Assembly (NCBI RefSeq): GCF_021502675.1
Contig: NZ_JAKFHA010000003.1
Coordinates: 1-64,000 of the forward strand
Length of the DNA: 64,000 nucleotides
Direction: 5' to 3'
Source: Yinghuangia soli
GTDB lineage: Bacteria > Actinomycetota > Actinomycetes > Streptomycetales > Streptomycetaceae
Shown here: in pieces, positions 26,513-34,543 of the stretch
How positions within the stretch are numbered: the stretch's first letter is position 1
Layout: each line of letters begins with the position of its first letter
Translations under genes and position numbers: made by a program
The notes under the pieces: generated by a model
The model's database searches: none
The model's input: the letters and a program-made list of their open reading frames with translations, nothing else
Told to the model about the DNA's origin: nothing

Positions 26513-27055
26513 TCAGGTACGCGGTTCCGCCTGGCGGGCTCGGTAGGCGGCGACCGCGTTGCGGTTGGCGCATGTGGTGCTGCAGTAGCGGCGCGAGCGG
26601 TTGCGGGTGAGGTCGAGTACGACGCCCTCGCAGGTGGCGTCGGTGCAGACCGTCAAGCGCGACATCTCGTCGGCGCGTACGAGGTCGATGACCGCCATCG
26701 CGGTCTCGACGGCGACGCGGACGGCGAGCGGGGCCTCCGACGGGACGGCGTGCAGGTGCCAGTCCAGGTCGTCGTGCCGGACGAGCTGGGGCAGGGCGCG
26801 GGCGTCGAGGAGCATCTCGTTGACGAGCGCCGCCGCGGTGTCGCGGTCCGCGGTCAGGAGTTCGCGCAACGCGGGCCGGAGCGCACGCAGTTCGTCGAGT
26901 TCAGCCACGTCCCCGTCGCGGCGGCCGGTGTAGCCGTGTTCGACGTACCAGGCGTCGACGTCCTGGACGGTGGTGAACGTGTCAGGCGCCTCGGCGCTGT
27001 TGGCGAGGGCCACGGCGGCACGCAGCGAAATCTCGACGTCATGTGCAAAAAGCAT
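26513..27055 (-). CDS. CGNR zinc-finger (ABATE) regulatory protein
   Basis: A 180-residue protein. The first 125 residues form the ABATE stress-ligand-type helical domain (LRALRPALRELLTADRDTAAA). The C-terminus is the CGNR zinc finger: CTDATCEGVVLDLTRN, RRYCSTTCANRNAVAAYRAR, with four Cys as zinc ligands. CGNR proteins are putative stress-responsive regulators. It is divergent from an EamA transporter with only 39 bp between the starts, so they share control. Translation appears leaderless: a TAATAT -10 box ends 6 bp before the ATG. Confidence 0.88.
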   Translation of the reverse strand: MLFAHDVEISLRAAVALANSAEAPDTFTTVQDVDAWYVEHGYTGRRDGDVAELDELRALRPALRELLTADRDTAAALVNEMLLDARALPQLVRHDDLDWHLHAVPSEAPLAVRVAVETAMAVIDLVRADEMSRLTVCTDATCEGVVLDLTRNRSRRYCSTTCANRNAVAAYRARQAEPRT

Positions 27056-27056
27056 T

Positions 27057-27086
27057 TTGACATATTACACCGGGCCTCAGTAGCGT
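27057..27086 (+). promoter_or_regulatory. promoter for EamA transporter, near-leaderless
   Basis: TTGACA (27057-27062), an 18-bp spacer and TAGCGT (27081-27086). Transcription would begin about 27092, within 3 bases of ATG 27095, and no Shine-Dalgarno sequence is present. Confidence 0.55.
27062..27067 (-). promoter_or_regulatory. -10 box for leaderless CGNR gene
   Basis: TAATAT on the minus strand ends 6 bp before ATG 27055, the spacing of actinobacterial leaderless genes. It overlaps the -35 box of the divergent EamA promoter, so the two promoters exclude each other. Confidence 0.55.
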
Positions 27087-27094
27087 CATGTTCT

Positions 27095-28165
27095 ATGACG
27101 CATCTTGCCGATGACATAGCGCGGACTCCCGTCGCATCAGGCGCTTCGCTGCCCCCGAACGCACCTGCGGCACCCGCGACGACGCCGACCGCGTCCGGAG
27201 CACCCGGTGCACTGGATGCACCCGGCGCGCCCGCTGCGCCCGGCACCGTCGGCGCCGCCAAGACCCGCGGAGGCCAGCAGTGGGGCCTGGTCCTCGCCGT
27301 CGTCGCCGCGACGGCGTTCGGGATGTCGGGGTCGCTGGCCCGCGGTCTGCTGGACAACGGCTGGAGCCCGGGGGCGATCGTCCTCGCCCGCACTGGCGTC
27401 GGTGCACTCGCGATGGCACCGTTCGCGATCGCCGCGCTCCGCGGCCGGTGGCGGCAACTACGCACCCAGGCCCGCACCGTGCTGGTGTACGGCCTACTGG
27501 GCGTCGCCGGTGCGCAGTTCTGCTACTTCTCCGCGGTCGCGCACATGGACGTCGCCCCAGCTCTGCTCATCGAGTACACCGCTCCCGCAGCAGTCATCGT
27601 CTGGCTCTGGGTACGCCACGGCCGCACGCCCAGCCCGCTCACCCTCGCCGGCGCCGGACTCGCCGCACTCGGCCTCGTGTTCGCCCTCGATCTGCTGTCC
27701 GGCGCCGACCTGGCCTGGGCCGGCGTGGCCTGGGCGTTCGCGGCGATGATCGGTGCCACCGCGTACTTCCTCGTCGCCGCCGACACCGGCAACGGCCTGC
27801 CGCCGATCGCCCTCGCCGGCTCCGGCCTCGCGGTCGGCACGATTGCGCTGGGCACTCTCGCCGCCGTCGGCCTGCTCCCGATGCACACCTCCACCCAGCA
27901 GGCGGAGTACGCGATCGGGACGGTGCCGTGGTGGGTGCCGATCCTCGTCCTCGGCCTGGTGACCGCCGCCCTCGCCTACGCGGCAGGCACAGTGGCGAGC
28001 CGCATGCTCGGCTCCCGGGTCGCGTCGTTCGCCGGCCTGTTGGAGGTCGTCGCCAGCGTGGGCTTCGCCTGGCTGCTGATCGACCAGGTCCCGAACGCGT
28101 TCCAGACGATCGGCGGCCTGCTGATCATCGGCGGGATCGTCCTGGCCAAACTCGACGAGCGCTAG
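27095..28165 (+). CDS. EamA/DMT family transporter
   Basis: A 356-residue drug/metabolite transporter. Residues 1-55 are an Ala/Pro/Thr-rich cytoplasmic tail. Ten membrane helices follow as two EamA repeats (GLVLAVVAATAFGMSGSLAR ... and WAFAAMIGATAYFLVAADT ...). The second ends with FAGLLEVVASVGFAWLLIDQ and GGLLIIGGIVLA, typical of RhtA/YdcZ-like exporters of amino acids or metabolites. The substrate is unknown. It is controlled with the divergent CGNR protein. Confidence 0.88.
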   Translation: MTHLADDIARTPVASGASLPPNAPAAPATTPTASGAPGALDAPGAPAAPGTVGAAKTRGGQQWGLVLAVVAATAFGMSGSLARGLLDNGWSPGAIVLARTGVGALAMAPFAIAALRGRWRQLRTQARTVLVYGLLGVAGAQFCYFSAVAHMDVAPALLIEYTAPAAVIVWLWVRHGRTPSPLTLAGAGLAALGLVFALDLLSGADLAWAGVAWAFAAMIGATAYFLVAADTGNGLPPIALAGSGLAVGTIALGTLAAVGLLPMHTSTQQAEYAIGTVPWWVPILVLGLVTAALAYAAGTVASRMLGSRVASFAGLLEVVASVGFAWLLIDQVPNAFQTIGGLLIIGGIVLAKLDER

Positions 28166-28224
28166 ACGACGCCTCGCCTCCGGGCGCGCATGGCCCCGCA
28201 CCGCGCGCGTCCCCAAGCCGGTCG

Positions 28225-28871
28225 TCAGGCGTCCGCGATACGAATGGGCTGCCTGGCACACTCCAAAGGCTGCAGCATGCCCCGGGGTTCGAGCTCGCTG
28301 ACTATCACGTACACGGTGCCGGGCCGGCGGTCTGCGGTCTTGACGCTCAACCGGACATCGCGGAACGTCCCGTCCGCCCCCACCGAGACGTCCTTCAGGC
28401 CTCCCGACTCGGCGAGCGGGCACAGTGCCCGGTCGAACAGGCTGATGCGGACGCGGATACCCGGGGTGAACCCTGCGCCGGAGATGGTCAGCACGGCCGC
28501 GTTCGGCGGGACCAGTTCATCCGGGTGACGACGATGCTCCGCGGGAGAGCCGAGGGTCGCGCGGAGGGCGTGGACCGGGACTTGGTCGTAGGCGGGCCGG
28601 ACGCCGAGGCGGTCGTCGGCACCGGAGCCTGCGTACGGGTCGGCGCCGGTGCCGGCTGCTCGGTGGGTCCGGGGGCCGACGAACTGGTAGTCGCTATTGT
28701 CGGCACCGACGAGCCTGCCTCGGCACCCCGCACCACGCCGCTGTCGCCCGACGAGCATGCACGCGCAAAAGTGAGCACGGCGACCAATGCGGCGACGATT
28801 CCGGCGACCGCAGAGACGACGGCCAGTCTTTGATGCACAGCAGGCTCCCGCTCCGGAGGCGCAGATGGCAC
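28225..28871 (-). pseudogene. membrane-anchored Ig/IPT-like protein broken by a frameshift
   Basis: Frame one (GTG 28871) gives a cytoplasmic start, one helix (VVSAVAGIVAALVAVLTFA) and a Ser/Thr/Pro linker, then runs off in SIVVTRMNWSRRTRPC to a stop at 28488. Frame two, ending at 28225, carries the matching outer domain: PDELVPPNAAVLTISGAGF, RVRISLFDRALCPL, and ECARQPIRIADA with a Cys pair. Joining SIVVT to PDELVPP would need one extra C in the CCC run near 28526-28532. So the gene has probably lost one base, or the base was missed in sequencing. Confidence 0.65.
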
Positions 28872-29070
28872 ATCCGGAGATGATTGTCCAACTCCCTTTT
28901 CTTGATCGGTAGTTGCCGAACCATGACGGCCGGGGACACCGGTCGCTGAGGGATCGCGGTCCGCCCTCTCGCCCTCGTAGGACGCGACTTGTTGGGCACG
29001 CCGACTCTTAAGACGTTCTCGCGGGCCGCGCCGGCGTCCTGCCCGGCCGCCGGCCCCGAATCCAGGGCGG

Positions 29071-29780
29071 TCACTCGGTCGGACGCAGTCGGAAACTCAA
29101 CTGGCCACCCAGCTCGCGGAAACCGAGCGCGGCCGCCACTCTCCTGGACGACTCGGGTCGAGCCCGCCATTGGGGCAGCAGGTCGGCATCCAGCGCGTGG
29201 GCCACCGCCGCGGAGGCCACCTGCCTCGCCAGACCACGCCCGCGGCACCGCGCAGCGGTCAGCACGCACATGTGCGCGGTGTCCGCCGACCAGGTCTGGT
29301 ACCCGGCCGCAGCCACGACCTCCGGACCGTCGCACACCGCGAACACGGGCGAGTCGATCTCGTCGATGCCGCTCTCGTCCGCGTCTGCCCGTCCCACCGA
29401 ATCCGCCAGCGCGCGAAGATCCTCGTGGGCCGGCGAGAGCAGAGTCACCGCCGCGCTCCCCGGCATCGGGCGAAAGTCCTGCCTCGACACGTATCCCAAG
29501 ACAGCCGGGCCAAGCACCTCGGCCACCGGCAGGATCGCCTGGAGCGCGTCCACCCTGACCACCGATTCCACTGGAACCGAAGCCAGCGCCCGGCGCAAGA
29601 AGCGCGCATGGTCCGCGTCCGGAACCGTGACGATCGCGGCGTCACCCAACCGGACGACCCCGGACACAGCTGCGAATCGCTCGAAACCACGATCATGACA
29701 CCGCCACCGACCGGAAACGCGACCGGCGCAGCCGCCATCCGCTCCCACAGACCGCGGGCACGGGAACAGGCCGACAACAT
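29071..29780 (-). pseudogene. GNAT family acetyltransferase with a -1 frameshift
   Basis: The N-terminus is in one frame from ATG 29780: RARGLWERMAAAPVAF and VMIVVSSDSQLCPG. The body continues in another: VVRLGDAAIVTVPDADHARF, then the GNAT core VLTAARCRGRGLARQVASAA and PQWRARPESSRRVAAALGF. Adding one G to the CCGGGG run near 29655-29662 would restore a single 237-residue protein. The acetyl-CoA loop RCRGRGLA is intact, so the loss is recent or is a read error. Confidence 0.7.
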
Positions 29781-29793
29781 GTCACCGGTCACG

Positions 29794-29821
29794 CCCTGAT
29801 CCTGCCACTCAAGGATCAGGG
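29794..29821. promoter_or_regulatory. 10-bp inverted repeat upstream of the broken acetyltransferase
   Basis: CCCTGATCCT (29794-29803) and its reverse complement (29812-29821) flank an 8-base loop, directly before the start region of the minus-strand gene. It may be an operator or a 5' hairpin. The 29822-29996 flank shows nothing further. Confidence 0.5.
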
Positions 29822-29996
29822 GACGTAAGGAACTTCAGCCTCCTCACCACTCTCAGCCACCAAGCCCCCGGTACGCCCGTCCCCTCGAAAGCGCCGCAGC
29901 GTGCCAAGCGCAAGCGTCTCCTCCTGGCACAGGGGCCGACATGTCCGCCGGTCCTGCCATGATCACCGCCCAAGGCCAACCGATGCAGGAGAAGAC

Positions 29997-30434
29997 ATGG
30001 GCACTTGAGGCACCGGCCCATTCGACAACGACACGGCCGCGGACTTTTCCCTCTTGCTCGACGAAAGCCGCTCAGAGGAGCGCGAGGCCATCGTCCGGGG
30101 CGTCCTCACCCGCGTCATCAGGGCCCATGACTACCTCATCGAGGCAGAACAGGCCGTCGCCGCTGCCGCGCTCATCGCCGCACAATGCCCAGGCGGACAG
30201 CCCGTCGACCCGATCTGCGGCCCCGACGAACCGATGCCCGCATTCGCTGTCGAGCTTCGAGAGCTCGCCGCCGAAGCCCTCGAAGGCATCGCCGACGACG
30301 AAACCGGCCCTGCCTCGAACTGGGTCACCGAAGCCGACGCACGAACATGGCTCCGAGGACTCCGGAACCTCGGCAACGTGCTGGTCCCACCGCCGCCATC
30401 GATGGACGTCCCGCTCTTCGACCTACCGACCTGA
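29997..30434 (+). pseudogene. DUF4259 protein with stop at codon 4
   Basis: ATG 29997 has AGGAG at 29988-29992. The frame reads MGT, TGA, GTGPFDNDTAADF, and stays open to 30434. DUF4259 proteins begin MGTWGxGxFxNDxAxDF, so TGG has become TGA (30006-30008). The rest is well kept: EEREAIVRGVLTRVI, AVAAAALIAAQCPGGQPVDP, TWLRGLRNLGNVL. A weak TTG restart at 30054 would lose the conserved N-terminus. TGA is the ordinary stop for many genes here, so recoding is unlikely. Confidence 0.75.
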
Positions 30435-30556
30435 CGCCCGGCGAGGCACCACAGAGCCGGGTCGGAGCCGATGCTCACGGGCAACGTCACCCACGGCACG
30501 GGTGGACACAGTCGAAAGCCCCCGACCCGCCCGCTGGGCAGCCGCGCTCCGACACG

Positions 30557-30632
30557 AAAAACGCCGCGGCGGGCAGGCCGGAGCGCCCGGTGCAGGCAGT
30601 TGCCCGCACCCGCTCCGACCCGCCCGCCGCGG
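30557..30632 (-). terminator. strong intrinsic terminator of the cyclophilin gene
   Basis: On the minus strand, arms CCGCGGCGGGC (30632-30622) and GCCCGCCGCGG (near 30574-30564) flank an inner stem CGGAGCG/CGCTCCG and GGTGC/GCACC. They are followed by CG and a run of five T (30561-30557). This is a textbook rho-independent terminator about 30 bp past the stop. Confidence 0.85.
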
Positions 30633-30660
30633 GATCACAATGCGGGATTCAGGGTGCGGG

Positions 30661-31155
30661 TCAGGCGACGACGCCGGAGCCGGCGACGACGATCTTGCCC
30701 TTGGTGGCGCCGGACTGCGAGCCGAGGCCCTCGATCTGGGTGACCAGTTCCTGGCCCTGGACGACCTCGCCGAAGACGACGTGCTTTCCGTCGAGCCACG
30801 GGGTGACGACCGTGGTGATGAAGAACTGCGAGCCGTTGGTGTTGCGGCCGGCGTTCGCCATCGACAGCAGGAACGGGCGGTCGTGCTTCAGCTCGAAGTT
30901 CTCGTCCGCGAACTTCTCGCCGTAGATGCTCTTGCCGCCGGTGCCGTTGCCGCGGGTGAAGTCGCCGCCCTGGAGCATGAACGCCGGGATGACGCGGTGG
31001 AAGGGCGAGCCCTCGTACCCGAAGCCGTGCTGGCCGGTGGCCAGCTCGCGGAAGTTCTGCGCCGTCTTGGGGACGACGTCGTCGTACAGCTTGAAGACGA
31101 TCCGGCCCGCCGGGGCGTCGTCGATGGTGATGTCGAAATAAACGTTGCTGGACAT
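30661..31155 (-). CDS. ppi: cyclophilin-type peptidyl-prolyl cis-trans isomerase
   Basis: A 164-residue cytoplasmic cyclophilin that speeds prolyl isomerisation during folding. The catalytic core is intact: [15 protein letters not shown] (active Arg), then GSQFFITT and [12 protein letters not shown]. The Trp position of cyclosporin-sensitive forms is represented in [12 protein letters not shown]. Length equals the compact bacterial form. Start ATG 31155 is the family start ([19 protein letters not shown]). Confidence 0.95.
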   Translation of the reverse strand: MSSNVYFDITIDDAPAGRIVFKLYDDVVPKTAQNFRELATGQHGFGYEGSPFHRVIPAFMLQGGDFTRGNGTGGKSIYGEKFADENFELKHDRPFLLSMANAGRNTNGSQFFITTVVTPWLDGKHVVFGEVVQGQELVTQIEGLGSQSGATKGKIVVAGSGVVA

Positions 31156-31387
31156 GAGGAGAATCCTGTCACGCCCGGCGACCGAACCGGGCGAGGACCC
31201 TCCATCGAGCCGTTTCCGAGCCGACGAGCGCCGCGAGCCAACGGGACCTGGGGCCCCTCGGGGACGCCGGGCCGATCAGGAGCACCAGGCCGAACGAGGC
31301 ACCGTACCGGCCAACGCACCAGGCCGGCCGAGGGACCGGCCCGGCAGGCTCCAGCCCCTGTCAGCGCAGCTCGCTAGCGTCCCCGGC

Positions 31388-32605
31388 ATGTCACCAGCCC
31401 GACCGTCCCGCCCGATCGCCGCCGGCGACGTCGTCGCGGTCTACTCCGAAGCCCTCGGCGAGTGGACCGCCGCGCAGATCACCGGCGTCGACGCCACCGA
31501 GAAGCGCGCGGCCGTGGTCGAGCTGGACTGGTCGGGTCCCCGGCCTTCCACCGCGGCCGATCTAGGCGACGTGCAGCCGCTCCGGCTCACTCACCACAGC
31601 TGGAACGGCAACCTCTCGTACAGCAACCTCAGCTGGGACCTGCCACGGAGCTACACCGTCATCGGTTCACTGCCCGTGCTCGTGCCCGAGCCCTCGCCGG
31701 CCTACTCCTCCTGGCGGTGCGGCGATCAGCTCGCGATGCAGCGGTACTGGGACGCGGGCAACCGCGAGTCCTGGACCGCCCCGTACGCGCTGACCTGTTC
31801 GGCCGACGAACTGGCCGCACGGGTGCCGGATCCCGGCATCCGGCACCTCGACGTCCACGGCGTCACCGAGCTCGACTGCGCACGCCTGGTGGCCGACTAC
31901 CCGGACCTGACACGCCTGGAGCTGTCCGGCACCTTCGGGACCCTCACCTCGGCCGCGGCGCTGAACGAGCTGCCGAAACTGCAGCGGCTGTGGATCCGGG
32001 AGCTGTTCGGCATGGCGGCGTCCGACTGCGCCCTGCCGCGGAACCTGCCCGAGCTGGAGGACCTGTTCCTCTACAACATCCCGGCCGAGTACGCCGTCGC
32101 GATGCGCAAGGCGTGGCGCCCGGAGATCCCGCACGGGGTATGCGTCGACGTTCGCGGCTCCCGAAAGCCCGAATGGGTAGCGGAGAACGCAGGCAATCCG
32201 CTGCGCCACTGGGACGGCTCCGAGCACATCCCGCGCACGGCGTACCGCAAGGCCGTCGCGCAGTACAAGGCCACCCGCAAGGCCTTCCTCGCCGAGGTCA
32301 CCGGGGGCGCCGGGGCCGGCGAGGTCGCCGGAGTCACCGCCGTCAGCAACCCCGCCGAGGTCACCAAGGCCGTCGAAGTCGCCACCGGCGAGGACTTCAG
32401 CGCCATCACGCAGATCGGACGCGACTACGCCGCCGCCTTCAACGCGATGACCCGCCGCACGTCCTTCATCGAGACCGTCGAACGCGACGAACTCTTCGAC
32501 GCCCTCGACACCCTCGTGAACGAAGCGCAGACCCTCACCGGCAAGGACCTGGCGGCAGCCCGCGCAGCGCTCATCGACGGCGCGGACGAGGTCCGCGACT
32601 GGTGA
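31388..32605 (+). CDS. leucine-rich hypothetical protein, 405 residues
   Basis: ATG 31388 (MSPARPSRPIAAGDVVAVY). Residues 10-65 form a beta-rich Tudor/SH3-like start (AVYSEALGEWTAAQITGVD). The middle has irregular leucine-rich turns (DLTRLELSGTFGTLTSAAAL, LPKLQRLWIRELFGM, LPELEDLFLYNIPAEY). The C-terminal 130 residues are helical (TRRTSFIETVERDELFDALD). It looks like a soluble scaffold of the kind seen near STM4015 proteins. No function is assigned. Confidence 0.7.
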   Translation: MSPARPSRPIAAGDVVAVYSEALGEWTAAQITGVDATEKRAAVVELDWSGPRPSTAADLGDVQPLRLTHHSWNGNLSYSNLSWDLPRSYTVIGSLPVLVPEPSPAYSSWRCGDQLAMQRYWDAGNRESWTAPYALTCSADELAARVPDPGIRHLDVHGVTELDCARLVADYPDLTRLELSGTFGTLTSAAALNELPKLQRLWIRELFGMAASDCALPRNLPELEDLFLYNIPAEYAVAMRKAWRPEIPHGVCVDVRGSRKPEWVAENAGNPLRHWDGSEHIPRTAYRKAVAQYKATRKAFLAEVTGGAGAGEVAGVTAVSNPAEVTKAVEVATGEDFSAITQIGRDYAAAFNAMTRRTSFIETVERDELFDALDTLVNEAQTLTGKDLAAARAALIDGADEVRDW

Positions 32606-32720
32606 CCTTCCGGCTGCCCCCGCAAGTCGGCGTGGTGCAGCAGATCCGTCCGACGCCGACGAGACGGTCCGGCAAGCGCATCAGGGCCGCATCCGCGACG
32701 TGGCGACGTCATGGCAAGGC

Positions 32721-33530
32721 TCACACCTCCGGACGCCGAGCCCGCACGATCGCCGCGCTCAGTCCCGGCCCGGCCTCGTGCGTCGGCGTGACGCTGATCC
32801 CGTCCAGCCCGGCTTCCGCCAGCATCACCCGGTACTCGTCGGCGGTCACGGCAGTGACCCCGCAGCCGGTGGGGTCCACGTCCTGGGTGCGCGTCGCCAC
32901 GGCGTCCGCCACGAGGTCGCTCACTCCGAGGCGTCCGCCGGGGCGCAGGACGCGGGCGATCTCGCGGAACACGGCCGGCTTGTCGGTCGACAGCGTGATC
33001 ACGCAGTTCGAGATCACGACATCGACGGACGCATCGGGCAGCGGGATGTCCTCGATGCGGCCCTTGAGGAAGGCGGCATTGGCCACCCCGGCCTCAGCCG
33101 CATGACGACGAGCCAAGTCCAGCATCTCGTCGGTCATATCCAGACCGATCGCGCGCCCCGCGGGACCCACTCGACGCGCCGAGAGCAGCACGTCGATACC
33201 ACCGCCGGAGCCCAGATCGAGGACCGTCTCTCCCTCGCGCAGGTCCACCACCGCGAGCGGGTTCCCGCAGCCCAGACTGGCTTCCGCGACACCAGCCGGG
33301 AGTACTGCGAGCGACGCTGCGGCGTCGGTCCCGTCGTAGAGCCCGGCCCCGAACACCGTTGTCTCGCACGGGTCCACGAGCGTCTGCCCGGCAGCGGCAC
33401 GGGTCGCGGCTGCGGCGTAGCGGTCCCGTACGCGAACCACAGCGTCAGCCGCAGCGCTGGTGGCGGCGGGGCCCGTCGCGGTGGGACTCGTTGCAGCGGG
33501 ACTCGTTGCGGCAATGCTCTCGTCGGTCAT
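32721..33530 (-). CDS. arsM: arsenite S-adenosylmethyltransferase
   Basis: A 269-residue SAM-dependent enzyme that methylates As(III). The SAM motif is [20 protein letters not shown], with GLDMTDEML after strand 2. Arsenic-family marks are [24 protein letters not shown] with its Cys, and [16 protein letters not shown] third Cys is in [16 protein letters not shown], and one more in [15 protein letters not shown], so the As(III)-binding thiols seem present. The first 28 residues are an Ala/Thr repeat. Its ATG shares one base with the ArsR stop (TGATG), making a two-gene operon. Confidence 0.92.
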   Translation of the reverse strand: MTDESIAATSPAATSPTATGPAATSAAADAVVRVRDRYAAAATRAAAGQTLVDPCETTVFGAGLYDGTDAAASLAVLPAGVAEASLGCGNPLAVVDLREGETVLDLGSGGGIDVLLSARRVGPAGRAIGLDMTDEMLDLARRHAAEAGVANAAFLKGRIEDIPLPDASVDVVISNCVITLSTDKPAVFREIARVLRPGGRLGVSDLVADAVATRTQDVDPTGCGVTAVTADEYRVMLAEAGLDGISVTPTHEAGPGLSAAIVRARRPEV

Positions 33531-33922
33531 CACGACTCCTCGCAGGGGACGGCCGCCGGGTCGGGAGCCGGATGGCCCATGACCGCGTCGGCGGCGCTCG
33601 GGAAGCAGGACAGGCAGTTCTCGTTCACGCGGTAGTACGTCGACGTGCCGCGCTTCTCGGCCAGCACGAACCGCACTTCGGCGAGCAGCTTGAGGTGGTG
33701 CGACACCGTCGACTGGCCGACCTCGGAGCGTTCGACGATCTCGCCGACGCTCATGGGGCGGCGTTCGACCGCGAGCAGGTTCACGAGCCGGACGCGCGTC
33801 GGGTCGGCCAGGGCCTTGAACCACGAGGCGTACGTCGCGGCCGTGTCCGCGTCGAGCGTCTTCGCCGGCCCGTTCGGCCCGACTTCCGGTTGCGACTGCG
33901 CGCGGGCAGCGTCAGCATTCAT
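33530..33922 (-). CDS. arsR: ArsR family regulator of arsM
   Basis: A 130-residue winged-helix repressor. The core is YASWFKALADPTRVRLVNLL, with recognition helix VGQSTVSHHLKLL and a wing ending RGTSTYYRVNENCLSCFPSAAD. The C-terminal ENCLSCF Cys pair is typical of actinobacterial ArsR proteins that pair with ArsM and is the probable As(III) site. ATG 33922 is preferred to an in-frame TTG at 33928. It overlaps arsM by one base, and its start lies inside a large inverted repeat. Confidence 0.9.
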   Translation of the reverse strand: MNADAARAQSQPEVGPNGPAKTLDADTAATYASWFKALADPTRVRLVNLLAVERRPMSVGEIVERSEVGQSTVSHHLKLLAEVRFVLAEKRGTSTYYRVNENCLSCFPSAADAVMGHPAPDPAAVPCEES

Positions 33923-33947
33923 CGTCAATCGACGATAGTCGATGAAT
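33917..33947. promoter_or_regulatory. ArsR operator spanning its own start codon
   Basis: ATTCATCG (33917-33924) and CGATGAAT (33940-33947) are perfect inverted arms separated by 15 bp; an inner ATCGACGAT adds symmetry. The left arm covers ATG 33922, so binding would block the arsR-arsM promoter and early elongation. Confidence 0.65.
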
Positions 33948-33983
33948 ATGTCGGACGGAAGGCCTTCGCCCCGCTCTCGGTCT

Positions 33984-34080
33984 TCAGCCCCCGACTTCAG
34001 CCCTCGCCCCTCAGCCCTCGGACTTCACCCTTCGGGTTTCACCCCTCGGACGTCAGCCCTCGGACGTCAGCCCTCGAACC
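33984..34080. repeat. 14-bp tandem repeat array between arsR and arsC
   Basis: About six degenerate copies of CAGCCCTCGGACGT fill the spacer; the last two are near-exact (34053-34080). The array ends at the arsC stop. No hairpin of useful length was seen. Confidence 0.75.
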
Positions 34081-34506
34081 TCAGTTCTCCGCCCCGCCGC
34101 CCAGCAGTTCCCCCAGCAGCACCCGGACCCGCCGCTCGATCTCGTCCCGGATCGGCCGTACCGCCTCGATCCCCTGCCCGGCCGGGTCGTCGAGGGCCCA
34201 GTCGAGGTACCGCTTCCCGGGGAAGATCGGACACGCGTCCCCGCAGCCCATCGTGATGACCACGTCCGACGCCTGGACCGCATCGGCCGTCAGCACCTTC
34301 GGCGCCTGGCCGGCGATGTCGATGCCGGCCTCCTCCATCGCCTGGACGGCTACCGGGTTGACCCGGTCCCCGGGGACCGAGCCCGCTGACCGTACGTCCA
34401 CGCGTCCTGCGCCGAGATGCCGCAGGAACCCGGCGGCCATCTGGGAGCGGCCCGCGTTGTGGACGCAGACGAACAGCACGGACGGCTTGGCAGTCGCGTC
34501 GTTCAT
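34081..34506 (-). CDS. arsC: thiol-dependent arsenate reductase, low-MW phosphatase fold
   Basis: A 141-residue enzyme reducing arsenate to arsenite. The P-loop VCVHNAGRSQMAAGF holds the C-x5-R-S nucleophile. GSVPGDRVNPVAVQAMEEAGI and ITMGCGDACPIFPGKRYLDW follow, with an Asp-Pro acid in DWALDDPAGQ. Actinobacterial members use mycothiol or thioredoxin. ATG 34506 lies 37 bp after the aquaporin stop, in the same operon. Confidence 0.93.
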   Translation of the reverse strand: MNDATAKPSVLFVCVHNAGRSQMAAGFLRHLGAGRVDVRSAGSVPGDRVNPVAVQAMEEAGIDIAGQAPKVLTADAVQASDVVITMGCGDACPIFPGKRYLDWALDDPAGQGIEAVRPIRDEIERRVRVLLGELLGGGAEN

Positions 34507-34543
34507 GAAGTCAGGGATTCCTTCCGCAAAAGACTCAGTGGGT

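Noticed and set aside
30006-30008. TGA read as Trp or selenocysteine
   Set aside because: TGA ends many intact genes here and no SECIS-like hairpin follows.
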